From Flavobacterium lipolyticum (GTDB taxonomy: Bacteria > Bacteroidota > Bacteroidia > Flavobacteriales > Flavobacteriaceae), in NCBI RefSeq assembly GCF_020905335.1, contig NZ_JAJJMN010000001.1:3844001-3908000 (forward strand): a DNA stretch of 64,000 nt. The letters are read 5' to 3'. The position numbers and the translations under genes were made by a program. Below, in pieces: positions 35,339-43,917 of this stretch. The stretch's first letter is position 1; each line of letters starts with the position of its first letter. The notes beneath the pieces were generated by a model. That model did no database searches, was not told where the DNA came from, and saw nothing but the letters and a program-made list of their open reading frames with translations.

Positions 35339-36358
35339 ATGGAAATAAATTTAATTAGCGATACCATTACTAAACCAACATATGAAATGTTGCAGTATAT
35401 GTTTAATGCTCATGTTGGGGATGACGTATACAGGCAAGATCCTACAGTTATCGAATTAGAGACTAGAGTTGCTGAGTTTTTTGGTATGGAAGCCGGGCTT
35501 TTTTTTCCGTCTGGAACTATGGCAAATCAAACCGCAATTAAATTACATACACAGCCCGGAGAACAATTGATTGCAGATAAATATGCTCATGTTTATCATT
35601 ATGAAGGAGGAGGAGTTTCGTTCAACAGCGGTGTATCCTGTTGTTTGTTAGACGGACACAGAGGGATGATAAATGCCAGTCAGGTTGCTGCGGCAATCAA
35701 TGATCCTGAGTTTTATCACAGTCCATTAACCAGTTTGGTTTGTGTAGAGAATACCACCAATAAAGGAGGTGGGGCTTGTTATGAATTGGAAGATTTAAGA
35801 GAGATAAAAAAAGTTTGTGATGCTAATAATCTGAAATTCCATTTGGATGGAGCCAGAATTTGGAATGCATTGGTGGCTAAAAGACAAAACCCAAAAGAAT
35901 TTGGAGCAATTTTCGATACAATATCGGTTTGTCTGTCTAAAGGATTAGGTGCTCCAATAGGTTCTGTGCTGCTTGGAACGAAAGAAGATATTCGTAGAGC
36001 GTTGAGAATAAGGAAGATACTTGGTGGAGGGATGCGTCAGGTAGGATATTTAGCAGCAGCGGGATTGTTCGCTTTGGCACATAATATTGAAAGATTGGCA
36101 GAAGATCACAGAAGAGCTAAAGAAATTGCGGCTGTATTAAGTACAAAATCTTGGGTTTCAGCAATAGAGCCTGTAGAAACGAATATTTTGATTTTTTCTT
36201 TGGCAGAAGGATATAGTGATCAGCTTTTGATTGAAAAGCTAAAACAAAAAAATATCTTAATAAGCTCGATGGGACATAATAAGCTTAGAATTGTCACACA
36301 TTTAGATTACAAAGAAGTAATGCATACTTATGTAATTGAGACGTTGCAGAAATTCTGA
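35339..36358 (+). CDS. ltaE: low-specificity L-threonine aldolase
   Basis: PLP enzyme of 339 aa splitting threonine into glycine and acetaldehyde. The N-terminus LISDTITKPTYEML, GDDVYRQDPTV and the motif FFPSGTMANQTA fit the family. LDGARIWNA holds the PLP-binding Asp/Arg and SVCLSKGLGAPIGS the Schiff-base Lys (about residue 200). It is single-gene, followed by a terminator. Confidence 0.93.
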   Translation: MEINLISDTITKPTYEMLQYMFNAHVGDDVYRQDPTVIELETRVAEFFGMEAGLFFPSGTMANQTAIKLHTQPGEQLIADKYAHVYHYEGGGVSFNSGVSCCLLDGHRGMINASQVAAAINDPEFYHSPLTSLVCVENTTNKGGGACYELEDLREIKKVCDANNLKFHLDGARIWNALVAKRQNPKEFGAIFDTISVCLSKGLGAPIGSVLLGTKEDIRRALRIRKILGGGMRQVGYLAAAGLFALAHNIERLAEDHRRAKEIAAVLSTKSWVSAIEPVETNILIFSLAEGYSDQLLIEKLKQKNILISSMGHNKLRIVTHLDYKEVMHTYVIETLQKF

Positions 36359-36365
36359 TGAAAGG

Positions 36366-36500
36366 GACTAAGGTTCTGAGGTTCTGAGTGAAAAAGTATT
36401 AAAAAAAATGCCGTCCTAAAGGGACAGCATTTTTTTTACAACTAGCATTTAAAATCCAACCTTGGTTACTTAGTATCTCAGAACCTTAGTGTCTTAGTGC
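36366..36500. repeat. intergenic imperfect inverted repeat (AAGGTTCTGAG family)
   Basis: CTAAGGTTCTGAGGTTCTGAG on the left mirrors CTCAGAACCTTAG on the right, enclosing a terminator hairpin. Shares its words with 15552-15660. Confidence 0.55.
36404..36433. terminator. terminator between ltaE and the YbaB gene
   Basis: AATGC(c)GTCC / GG(g)AC(a)GCATT-type stem with A-run before and T-run after; serves both convergent genes. Confidence 0.6.
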
Positions 36501-36502
36501 TT

Positions 36503-36823
36503 TTATTTAAAAAGATTATCCATTCCCGGAATCATTGGCATATCCATTTTGGCAACGGCATCCAATTCTCTTTCGTTTACGCTTGTTGCTTTTTCTATTG
36601 CTTTATTCAGAGTTACAATAAGGTAGTCTTCAAGTTGTTCTTTATCTTCCAATAAAGAATCATCAATACTGATTGATTTTACTTTTCTATTGGCTGTTAA
36701 TGTTATTTTTAATAATCCGTCAGCGCTTTGTTCATCAATCAAAACGGTGTCTAAACGTTTTTTTGTATCTTCAATTTTTTGCTGGGTTTCTTTAAGTTTA
36801 CCCATCATTCCCATTAAATCCAT
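36503..36823 (-). CDS. YbaB/EbfC family nucleoid-associated protein
   Basis: Small DNA-binding protein of 106 aa. The N-terminus [20 protein letters not shown], the strand [22 protein letters not shown] and the helix [15 protein letters not shown] match YbaB. It forms dimers that coat DNA. Its promoter lies in the shared divergent region with the S9 peptidase gene. Confidence 0.88.
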   Translation of the reverse strand: MDLMGMMGKLKETQQKIEDTKKRLDTVLIDEQSADGLLKITLTANRKVKSISIDDSLLEDKEQLEDYLIVTLNKAIEKATSVNERELDAVAKMDMPMIPGMDNLFK

Positions 36824-36850
36824 TTTTGTTGATTTTTAAATTATTCCGTA

Positions 36851-36880
36851 CAAAATTAGTATATTGCTGTATCAAAGCAA
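36851..36880 (-). promoter_or_regulatory. promoter of the YbaB gene
   Basis: On the minus strand TTG (36878-36880), 19-nt spacer, TAATTTTG (36851-36858): full match to the Bacteroidota consensus. A 9-bp inverted repeat TATATTGCT/AGCAATATA at 36860-36884 overlaps it. Confidence 0.6.
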
Positions 36881-36890
36881 TATATATTTT

Positions 36891-39026
36891 ATGAAAAAAT
36901 TAATTTGGTTCTGTTGTGTTTATAGTATTTTTGCTGCTTCGTATTTAAAAACTAATGCTCAATCAATGCAAAACGATATAGTGGCCCCAATAGCCAAAGA
37001 AGTTCCAAAATCACTAAAAAAACATAAAGAAACCAGAGTCGATAATTATTTCTGGTTAAATGATCGCGAAAATCCTGAGGTAATTGATTATCTGAATCAG
37101 GAAAATGCCTATTACCAGAGTATGACTTCGCATACAAAAGGGCTTCAGGAAGATTTGTATGAAGAAATGAAAGGAAGAATTAAAGAAGATGATTCCTCTG
37201 TTCCTTATTTTTACAACGGATATTATTACATCACCCGTTTTGAGACAGGTCAGGATTATCCGATTTTTGCCAGAAAAAAAGGCAGCCTTTCAGCAGCTGA
37301 AGAAATTTTATTCAATTGTAATGAACTGGCAAAAGGACATGCTTATTTTAAATTAGGAGGTTTAAGTATTAGCCCTGATAATAAATTGGCAAGTTTCGGA
37401 GTTGATATTGTAGGAAGAAGAATTTACACGATTCAGTTTAAAAACTTAGAAACGGGAGAAATTTTACCCGATAAAATCGAAAATGCAACCGGAGGATCGG
37501 TTTGGGCTAATGATAATAAAACTGTTTTTTATACCAAACAAGACCAGGTAACTTTAAGAGCGGATAAAATTTTCAGACACAAATTACATACAGTTGCTAC
37601 AGAGGATGTTTTGGTTTTTAATGAAACTGATGACACCTTTAATGTTTCTGTCAGCAAAGAGAAATCAAGAAAATATATTGTAATTGGCTCCGGAAGTACC
37701 TTAACTACAGAATACAGAATTTTGAATTCTGATAACCCGGATGGGGAGTTTGAAGTGTTTCAGACCCGTGTTCGCGGGCTGGAGTACAGTATTTCGCATT
37801 ATGAAGATTCGTTTTATATTTTGACTAATAAAGACAAGGCAACTAACTTCAAACTGATGAAAACTCCTGAAAATAAAACAGGAAAAAGGAATTGGGTAGA
37901 TCTTATTCCGCATCGTGAAGATGTTTTATTGGAAGATATTGAAATTTTTAAGAACTATTTAGTGGTGGAAGAACGCTCAAATGGTTTGAATCACATTCGC
38001 ATTATGCCGTGGAATGGTGAACCCGATTATTATTTGCCTTTTGGCAGCGAAACGTATAACGCCTACACCACAACAAATGTTGATTTTGATACGGATATTT
38101 TGCGTTACAGTTACCAATCTTTGGCAACGCCATCTTCTGTGATCGATTTCAATATGAAGACAAAAACCAAAGAAGTTTTAAAAGAGCAAGAGGTTTTAGG
38201 AGGGAAATTTGATAAAGAAAATTATATCGAAGAGCGTGTTTGGGCGATAGCCAGAGATGGTGTTAAAGTGCCTATTTCGATGATTTACAGAAAAGGATTG
38301 GAAAAAAACGGTAAAAATCCGTTACTTCTTTATGCTTATGGTTCTTACGGAATCACAATGGATACTTATTTTTCTTCTACAAGACTTTCATTACTGGATC
38401 GTGGTTTTGTTTATGCAATTGCTCATATCAGAGGAGGAGAAGATTTAGGCAGACAATGGTATGAAGATGGAAAACTGTTAAAAAAGAAAAATACCTTTAC
38501 AGATTTCATCGATTGCTCTAAATTTGTAATTAACGAAAAATTTACTTCTTCTAAACATTTGTATGCAGAAGGAGGATCAGCCGGAGGACTTTTAATGGGA
38601 GTTATCTCAAATGAAGCACCGGAACTGTATAACGGAATAATCGCTCAGGTGCCTTTTGTAGATGTTATTACCACAATGCTGGACGACAGTATTCCGTTGA
38701 CCACAGGAGAATATGATGAATGGGGAAATCCCAATAATAAAAAATATTACGATTATATGTTATCGTACTCGCCGTATGATAATGTAAAAGCTCAAAATTA
38801 TCCTAATATGTATGTTTCTACCGGATTGCATGATTCGCAGGTGCAATATTGGGAACCTGCCAAATGGGTTGCCAAATTGAGAAACTTAAAAACAAATAAC
38901 AATTTATTGTTTTTAGACACCAATATGGATGCCGGACATGGTGGGGCTTCGGGACGTTTTGAGGCTTTAAAAGACTTAGCAAAGGAATTTAGTTTTTTAT
39001 TAGATTTAGAAAAAATTAAAAGCTAA
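36891..39026 (+). CDS. S9 family peptidase, oligopeptidase B-like
   Basis: Exported serine peptidase of 711 aa. A signal peptide (MKKLIWFCCVYSIFAASYLK...) precedes the beta-propeller (about 80-420) and the alpha/beta hydrolase domain. YAEGGSAGGLLMG carries the catalytic Ser; a late Asp and the His in MDAGHGGASGRF complete the triad. It probably acts in the periplasm or outer envelope on short peptides. The ATG at 36891 gives a proper signal peptide; an upstream in-frame start at 36864 does not. Confidence 0.88.
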   Translation: MKKLIWFCCVYSIFAASYLKTNAQSMQNDIVAPIAKEVPKSLKKHKETRVDNYFWLNDRENPEVIDYLNQENAYYQSMTSHTKGLQEDLYEEMKGRIKEDDSSVPYFYNGYYYITRFETGQDYPIFARKKGSLSAAEEILFNCNELAKGHAYFKLGGLSISPDNKLASFGVDIVGRRIYTIQFKNLETGEILPDKIENATGGSVWANDNKTVFYTKQDQVTLRADKIFRHKLHTVATEDVLVFNETDDTFNVSVSKEKSRKYIVIGSGSTLTTEYRILNSDNPDGEFEVFQTRVRGLEYSISHYEDSFYILTNKDKATNFKLMKTPENKTGKRNWVDLIPHREDVLLEDIEIFKNYLVVEERSNGLNHIRIMPWNGEPDYYLPFGSETYNAYTTTNVDFDTDILRYSYQSLATPSSVIDFNMKTKTKEVLKEQEVLGGKFDKENYIEERVWAIARDGVKVPISMIYRKGLEKNGKNPLLLYAYGSYGITMDTYFSSTRLSLLDRGFVYAIAHIRGGEDLGRQWYEDGKLLKKKNTFTDFIDCSKFVINEKFTSSKHLYAEGGSAGGLLMGVISNEAPELYNGIIAQVPFVDVITTMLDDSIPLTTGEYDEWGNPNNKKYYDYMLSYSPYDNVKAQNYPNMYVSTGLHDSQVQYWEPAKWVAKLRNLKTNNNLLFLDTNMDAGHGGASGRFEALKDLAKEFSFLLDLEKIKS

Positions 39027-39041
39027 TTAGATTTTTTTTGT

Positions 39042-39049
39042 TAAATTTG
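39042..39049 (+). promoter_or_regulatory. -7 box (TAAATTTG) before the cysteine-synthase-like gene
   Basis: Exact TAnnTTTG match, 48 nt before the ATG at 39097 and 24 nt before an in-frame ATG at 39073. Confidence 0.45.
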
Positions 39050-39096
39050 CAACCTATCAAGGTTATTTTAAAATGCCTTTGATTAACTATTTTTTT

Positions 39097-40137
39097 ATGA
39101 AAGAAGAAATAAACGCTTATAATAATGTTTTAGAATTAATAGGCAATACCCCCCTTATTAAACTAAATAAAATCACCGAAGAGTTAGAAGGCAATTTCTA
39201 CGCAAAGGTAGAAGCTTTTAATCCAGGACATTCCTCAAAAGATAGAATAGCGTTATACATTCTTGAAGAGGCCGAAAAAAGAGGTATTCTGTCGCCAGGT
39301 GATACCATAATCGAAACGACATCCGGTAATACAGGTTTTAGTTTGGCTATGGTAAGCATTATAAAAGGTTATAATTGTATTTTGGCAGTAAGTTCAAAGT
39401 CATCGAAAGATAAAATTGACATGTTGAGGAGTTTAGGGGCTAAAGTTTATGTATGCCCGGCTCACGTTTCAGCAGATGATGAAAGATCATACTATAATGT
39501 AGCGAAACGTTTACACGAAGAAACAAAAGGTTCTGTATACATTAATCAATACTTTAATCAGTTGAATATTGATGCGCATTACAACTCTACCGGACCAGAA
39601 ATCTGGGAACAGACCAAAGGAAAAATTACGCATCTTATTGCCTGCAGCGGAACAGGAGGAACGATCTCAGGAACTGCAAAATTCTTAAAAGAGAAAAATC
39701 CAAATATCAGAATTTTAGGTGTTGATGCTTTTGGATCAGTATTAAAAAAATACCACGAAACGAAAGAATTCGACAACAAAGAGATTTATCCGTACCGCAT
39801 AGAAGGTTTAGGTAAAAATTTAATTCCTTCGGCTACAGATTTTGATATCATCGATAAGTTCATGAAAGTGACGGATGAAGAAAGTGCTCACTCTGCAAGA
39901 GAGATTACCAGAAAGGAAGGGCTATTTGTTGGATATACTTCAGGAGCTGTAATGCAGGCCATTAAGCAGTATGCTGAAGAAGGAGAATTTACAAAAGACA
40001 GTAATATTATTGCGATTTTCCCGGATCACGGTTCTCGTTATATGAGCAAAGTATTCAGCGATGACTGGATGAACGAACAAGGCTTTTTTGACAGTGTTAA
40101 TGAAGAAGAAGTTCAAAAAATTGAATTTGTGAAGTAG
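39097..40137 (+). CDS. PLP-dependent cysteine synthase / cystathionine beta-synthase family protein
   Basis: Enzyme of 346 aa of the beta-family. [14 protein letters not shown] is the family start, [16 protein letters not shown] holds the PLP Lys (SSKDR), TTSGNTGF binds the substrate carboxylate and [15 protein letters not shown] the phosphate. No CBS or regulatory domain follows. It may make cysteine or cystathionine; the exact donor is undetermined. An in-frame ATG at 39073 would add MPLINYFF; I prefer 39097. Confidence 0.85.
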   Translation: MKEEINAYNNVLELIGNTPLIKLNKITEELEGNFYAKVEAFNPGHSSKDRIALYILEEAEKRGILSPGDTIIETTSGNTGFSLAMVSIIKGYNCILAVSSKSSKDKIDMLRSLGAKVYVCPAHVSADDERSYYNVAKRLHEETKGSVYINQYFNQLNIDAHYNSTGPEIWEQTKGKITHLIACSGTGGTISGTAKFLKEKNPNIRILGVDAFGSVLKKYHETKEFDNKEIYPYRIEGLGKNLIPSATDFDIIDKFMKVTDEESAHSAREITRKEGLFVGYTSGAVMQAIKQYAEEGEFTKDSNIIAIFPDHGSRYMSKVFSDDWMNEQGFFDSVNEEEVQKIEFVK

Positions 40138-40163
40138 TACTTTAAACTGCTTTTATACTATAC

Positions 40164-40190
40164 AACTCCATTCGTTTTACGGATGGAGTT
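40164..40190 (+). terminator. terminator of the cysteine-synthase-like gene
   Basis: AACTCCAT...ATGGAGTT stem, with CG/CG inside, followed by a T-run of eight. Confidence 0.75.
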
Positions 40191-40267
40191 TTTTTTACAT
40201 CTGAACTTTTTGGAAGCGATCAATTTTAAACGATTCTCTGTTTTTAAACAGGTCCAATATAAAACTA

Positions 40268-40296
40268 AACCGGTAACATGATTGAGGTTACCGGTT
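40268..40296 (-). terminator. hairpin after the small membrane peptide
   Basis: AACCGGTAAC / GTTACCGGTT, 10-bp stem with a 9-nt loop; on the minus strand followed by T-rich sequence. Confidence 0.55.
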
Positions 40297-40345
40297 ATAG
40301 AATACGTGTCAGCTTAAAGTAGATTTTTTTCAGATGATTATCATT

Positions 40346-40423
40346 TTAGCTTAGCACACTTAGGACAACGAATACAATAACCAAAAGGATTATTGCATAT
40401 CTGGTGTATTTTGATGTTTTCAT
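40346..40423 (-). CDS. candidate 25-aa single-helix membrane peptide
   Basis: MKTSKYTRYA then a hydrophobic helix IILLVIVFVVLSVLS and a TAA stop. A near-consensus -7 box TATATTTA lies about 20 nt upstream on the minus strand, and a 10-bp hairpin follows. The basic N-terminus and helix are those of a small membrane protein. No family assigned; could be chance. Confidence 0.45.
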   Translation of the reverse strand: MKTSKYTRYAIILLVIVFVVLSVLS

Positions 40424-40596
40424 GGTTTTATTTTTTTTGTAAATATAACAGATAATTTGAATCAAAATCTATTTTTTGAAACCGATAGCAAGATAGAGTG
40501 AGATTTTTATTTGGGGTCTTCCCAACCTTTTCATCTAAAATACACTCTATAGAAGTATAATCGTCTTTGAACGATTTGAACTAAAAATAGTATCGT

Positions 40597-41352
40597 ATGA
40601 AAAAGAAATTCACTTTAGAAATAGCCGACCCTTGTTCTGAAAATTTTGATAATATGATTCCTAATTCACAAGGCTCGTTTTGTAATTCATGTGCAAAGAA
40701 TGTAATTGATTTAAGTCGAAAAACGAATACTGAAGTGGCCCGGTTCATCGCCAATAATAAAGATCAGAACATTTGTGCCCGATTAAGAACAACACAGTTA
40801 GAGGAGGAGTTTGTACACCAGGAGACTTCTAAAATGAATAATCTGAAGTATGCGGCAGTAGCAGCTTCAATTCTATTAGCATCAAATGTTACAGGACAGG
40901 AAAAAACTCCGGTTCAAACTGAAATAAATGAATCAGTACCTAAAAGTAATATTTTGGGTAAAATAGCCATTAGTCAAACCATTCAGGAAGAAATTTCGAT
41001 AACCATCAAAGGGAAGTTGTTAGATGCAAAAACAAACAGGCCTTTAAACGGCAAGATCTATCCGAATTTAATCCTTAGTATCAATGATTCACAGCCTCCT
41101 ATGAAAATAAACCCAAAAACTGGTGATTTTTCGATTACGTCCCTGGTTTCTAAAAACGGTGAAGGCCTTATGATTACAATCTCAAGCGGGGATTATTATT
41201 TATCTAAAATGATCCCTTTTGATAGTAAAAAAGTGAAAGGAAATGTTCTTCATCAAAATATAAAGATCAATACGGAGGAATTGATTAAAGTTTACATTGC
41301 CGGGGGACTAGGGATTAACTATACAGAGAAAAAAGTGATTAAAGAGAATTGA
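40597..41352 (+). CDS. membrane-anchored protein with N-terminal Cys motif and carboxypeptidase-regulatory-like domain
   Basis: Protein of 251 aa. Residues 1-60 carry a conserved Flavobacteriia module: KFTLEIADPCSENFDNM, SFCNSCAKNVIDLSRK and CARLR, which may bind metal on the cytosolic side. A membrane helix follows (LKYAAVAASILLASNVTG, about 87-104), then a periplasmic beta domain starting ITIKGKLLDAKTNRPLNGKI, resembling CarboxypepD_reg-like domains. Its final codons and terminator are duplicated at 43658-43750. Function unknown. Confidence 0.65.
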   Translation: MKKKFTLEIADPCSENFDNMIPNSQGSFCNSCAKNVIDLSRKTNTEVARFIANNKDQNICARLRTTQLEEEFVHQETSKMNNLKYAAVAASILLASNVTGQEKTPVQTEINESVPKSNILGKIAISQTIQEEISITIKGKLLDAKTNRPLNGKIYPNLILSINDSQPPMKINPKTGDFSITSLVSKNGEGLMITISSGDYYLSKMIPFDSKKVKGNVLHQNIKINTEELIKVYIAGGLGINYTEKKVIKEN

Positions 41353-41407
41353 TTGATTTGTTGTTTTTTGAATAAAAAAAGCTCTGGGGGGGCAGAGCTT
41401 TTGATGT
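41317..41407. repeat. direct repeat, copy 1 (gene end plus terminator)
   Basis: From the last 11 codons of the preceding gene (NYTEKKVIKEN, stop) through the hairpin AAGCTCTG...CAGAGCTT to TTGATGT. A close copy lies at 43658-43750. Confidence 0.8.
41378..41401. terminator. terminator of the Cys-motif protein gene
   Basis: AAGCTCTG / CAGAGCTT stem around a G-run loop, with A/T flanks. Confidence 0.65.
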
Positions 41408-41470
41408 ATGTAGAGGAGTTGTTTTTGAGATACTATCTTGGAAATGTGTAAGTAAAAAATAATGTTAGTA

Positions 41471-41995
41471 TTATGAGTTTTTATTCATTTTTTTAGTGAG
41501 ATAATTGAATACTTTAAAGCGCGAGGGGAGATTTTTTTTTGCTTTTAAAATTAATAAATATAGTATCAAAATTATTGATAGTATGAATAGGGCAGGATCT
41601 ATAAAGTATGTCAATCCAAGTGCTAAAGCACTATCCGGTTTTTCTATGAATAAAAAGTGACTGGATAGATTTGAATGATATACAATTATTTTATTTGGTT
41701 TATTCTTTGAGTAGTCTTTTCTTTCATTAAGATAGGGATATACACTGTTAGACAATGTTATTTGCGCAGTTTCATTATTAGAACTTAAAACCCCTTTATA
41801 TACTACAGATGTAGAGGTTGTTCCTGAATGTGAAGCAGGGGCATCTGAACGAACTAAAAGAGTATCACGAACTATTCCTTCTTTAGCCCATAAATAAGAA
41901 TAAGTTGTCTTAATCTTTGGAAAATCATATGTTAATTCAATGATTAAGTAAAAGATTGAATAAATAATGATAAGATAGATTATAATTTTTTTCAT
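41471..41995 (-). CDS. two-helix membrane protein, paralogue A of four
   Basis: Protein of 174 aa, family not recognised. A membrane helix at each end (residues 4-23 and about 132-150) encloses an extracytoplasmic beta-type domain with RDTLLVRSDAP, then a Ser/Thr-rich stretch (SGTTSTSVVYKGVLSS). The same layout recurs in the three genes upstream (42017, 42498, 42980). It is last in this four-gene run, 21 nt after paralogue B. Function unknown; a membrane immunity role beside the toxin array is one possibility. Confidence 0.6.
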   Translation of the reverse strand: MKKIIIYLIIIYSIFYLIIELTYDFPKIKTTYSYLWAKEGIVRDTLLVRSDAPASHSGTTSTSVVYKGVLSSNNETAQITLSNSVYPYLNERKDYSKNKPNKIIVYHSNLSSHFLFIEKPDSALALGLTYFIDPALFILSIILILYLLILKAKKNLPSRFKVFNYLTKKMNKNS

Positions 41996-42016
41996 GTTGT
42001 TATTTCAGTGCTCCTT

Positions 42017-42490
42017 TTATGTCTGTTTTGCAGTGTTTTTTTGTTCTTTTCTTTTGATAGTAATGTAATAAAATAGGGCTGATATTGCTGCCAAAATAAA
42101 TAACGGAGTACTCCAATAGTCTCGCATTTCATAAGAAAAAGGACTGTTTATTGTGTCATTTTTTCGTCGGTATATTATTTTATTTTTTACAGAGCTTATT
42201 CTCCAAATTGGAATTTCAGATGTATTTTGATTTTCGATTATGCTTTTAGAAATTGTAATGCCACTTTTTAAATTATCGGATTTACAGTATCCATAAAATA
42301 TCCAGGAAGTTTTATTACTGCTGCTACTCATTGGAGGTATTGTTTCGTTTACCAATAGTATATCTTTATGATAATATTTTTGAGGATTAAATGAGGCATA
42401 AAATATTTTAGTTTTGGTAAAGTCATTGGCTATTTCAATTCCTATTATTGATACACCTAGAAATATTAGTAGTAAACAAAATGTTTTCAT
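42017..42490 (-). CDS. two-helix membrane protein, paralogue B
   Basis: Protein of 157 aa. N-terminal helix (FCLLLIFLGVSIIGIEI), then FNPQKYYHKDILLVNETIPPMSSSSNKTSW, a strand-rich middle and a C-terminal helix (TPLFILAAISALFYYITI). Shares KDxLLV, the Ser-rich linker and helix placement with A, C and D. It lies 7 nt after paralogue C. Function unknown. Confidence 0.6.
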   Translation of the reverse strand: MKTFCLLLIFLGVSIIGIEIANDFTKTKIFYASFNPQKYYHKDILLVNETIPPMSSSSNKTSWIFYGYCKSDNLKSGITISKSIIENQNTSEIPIWRISSVKNKIIYRRKNDTINSPFSYEMRDYWSTPLFILAAISALFYYITIKRKEQKNTAKQT

Positions 42491-42497
42491 AGTTTAT

Positions 42498-42983
42498 TCA
42501 TTTTTTATTTTTCATTAGAACTAAGATTAAAATTAATGAAGGAATTAGTGAACAAATAAAGTAGATTTTTAAAAGTGCATCCGCCTTTTTACTCTGTAAA
42601 TATTTATGGTTTTTTAAAAAGATATTGTCATTTATTACATTTCTATATACTTTTATACCTTTTTGATACACCATTTTATATTTAAACTTAAAAATATCTT
42701 TTTCATAACTATTGTCCTTATATAAATAGCTTATTTCTCTTGATTTTTTTTCATTTATTAACTTACCTTCAATTGTTGTACTATAACTTGTCGACCCATC
42801 TTTCACTTTTGAAGTTTTGATTATTGTATCCAAAACTAAAACGTCATTTGTTAAAAATTTATCTGACTGATTTAACGCTTTAATGTTTTGAAAAGGTTCT
42901 TTTAAATTAAATAAATTACTAAAAATTATTGCTAAAGATATTAGTACGTTAATTACAAGTATAATAGTAAAAATTTTTTTCAT
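42498..42983 (-). CDS. two-helix membrane protein, paralogue C
   Basis: Protein of 161 aa. Helices at residues 5-24 and about 138-157. The middle has NDVLVLDTIIKTSKVKDGSTSYSTTIEGKLINEKK, aligned with ILLVNE...SSS in B and VFVIDT...GSSTT in D. Its ATG overlaps the stop codon of paralogue D (ATGA), showing an operon. Very Lys-rich. Function unknown. Confidence 0.6.
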   Translation of the reverse strand: MKKIFTIILVINVLISLAIIFSNLFNLKEPFQNIKALNQSDKFLTNDVLVLDTIIKTSKVKDGSTSYSTTIEGKLINEKKSREISYLYKDNSYEKDIFKFKYKMVYQKGIKVYRNVINDNIFLKNHKYLQSKKADALLKIYFICSLIPSLILILVLMKNKK

Positions 42984-43519
42984 TTGGTTTTAACTTTTAA
43001 GACGAGTAAAATTATAATAAGCGGAATGAATGAAAGATTAAAATACAAGTTCGAAACAGCATTCATCTTTTCGGAGGTTATATATTTTTTGTCTTCTAAA
43101 AAGGCAATACCGTTGATACTGTTTTTCAGGACGTATATTTTTTCTGCTTTTTGATGATAAAAGCTATCTAATACATTTGAATTTACGGACTCATAAGTAA
43201 TCTCCTGTTTAGTTTTGGAGTGTAACAAATGTCCTCTGATTATAGTGTAATCCTTGAAAGTTGTGGATGATCCCTGATTTGAAGTTGCCTGAGTTTCAAT
43301 ATAGGCGGTATCAATTACAAAAACAGCATTTTTCAAATATTCTTCAGGATTGTACAATGCGATATAATTTTCATAATTTTCCTGAAAAGGTTTCTTAATA
43401 TCTCCATCAATAAGACCGTGTACAGTCATTGTAATGGTCACAATAAGCGAAGTTGCCAGATGTATTAATAGTACAATTTTAATTATCTTATATTTTTTTA
43501 AAAAAGTAATGTTTTTCAT
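42980..43519 (-). CDS. two-helix membrane protein, paralogue D
   Basis: Protein of 179 aa, first of the run. Helices at about 12-33 and 156-175. The middle contains YNPEEYLKNAVFVIDTAYIETQ, then SNQGSSTTFKDYTIIRGHLLHSKTKQEITYES, the pattern shared by all four. The start is the ATG at 43519 (MKNITFL); a longer frame to 43588 adds a non-conserved stretch. Function unknown. Confidence 0.6.
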   Translation of the reverse strand: MKNITFLKKYKIIKIVLLIHLATSLIVTITMTVHGLIDGDIKKPFQENYENYIALYNPEEYLKNAVFVIDTAYIETQATSNQGSSTTFKDYTIIRGHLLHSKTKQEITYESVNSNVLDSFYHQKAEKIYVLKNSINGIAFLEDKKYITSEKMNAVSNLYFNLSFIPLIIILLVLKVKTK

Positions 43520-43654
43520 TTTAATTAAATCTTTATAGTGTGTTCGTATTCGCCCCAGCTGGTGTACGTGTCTCGCTCGTACCTCCATCTAAATTATTCT
43601 GTAAAATACGAACTGTTTTATTTCAATGAATATATTTATAATTAAAATATCACT

Positions 43655-43693
43655 TTTAATTATACAGAGAAAAAAGTGTTAAAAGAGAATTGA
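43655..43693 (+). pseudogene. remnant of a second copy of the Cys-motif protein gene (C-terminal codons only)
   Basis: Reads FNYTEKKVLKEN and stop, matching the INYTEKKVIKEN end of the gene at 40597-41352. No homologous sequence is seen upstream of it. Confidence 0.7.
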
Positions 43694-43750
43694 TTGATTT
43701 GTTGTTTTTTGAATAGAAAAGGCTCTGGGGTTTCCAGAGCTTTTTGATGT
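43658..43750. repeat. direct repeat, copy 2
   Basis: Copy of 41317-41407 including stop codon, the following TTGATTTGTTGTTTTTTGAA stretch and a terminator (GCTCTGG / CCAGAGC, 43722-43740). The four-paralogue operon lies between the two copies. Confidence 0.8.
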
Positions 43751-43917
43751 TTATAGAAGATAAAATGTTTTGATTAGTTTTCAAAAGTTTCCAATATAAG
43801 AACCATCTCGGGAATTTAATAATTTAAATTTTATGTAATTCGCGTCAGCGTGTGGATTATAAAGTAAATTCATTTCTAGAAAAAGTGTTTTTACTATCAT
43901 GGAGTAAGACTATCAAA

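Larger units (their letters stand above)
40138..40596. other. 459-bp intergenic region
   Basis: Holds two terminator hairpins (40164-40190 and 40268-40296) and a 25-codon membrane-peptide frame on the minus strand (40346-40423). The rest shows nothing I recognise. Confidence 0.6.
43589..43917. other. 329-bp intergenic region with a gene-end remnant
   Basis: Contains the second direct-repeat copy (43658-43750) and, right of it, about 165 bp without recognisable features. Confidence 0.6.

Noticed and set aside
40336..40346. ATGATTATCAT palindrome as a fourth Crp/Fnr operator
   Set aside because: Half-sites are 3 nt apart instead of 6 and no -7 box lies at the right distance.
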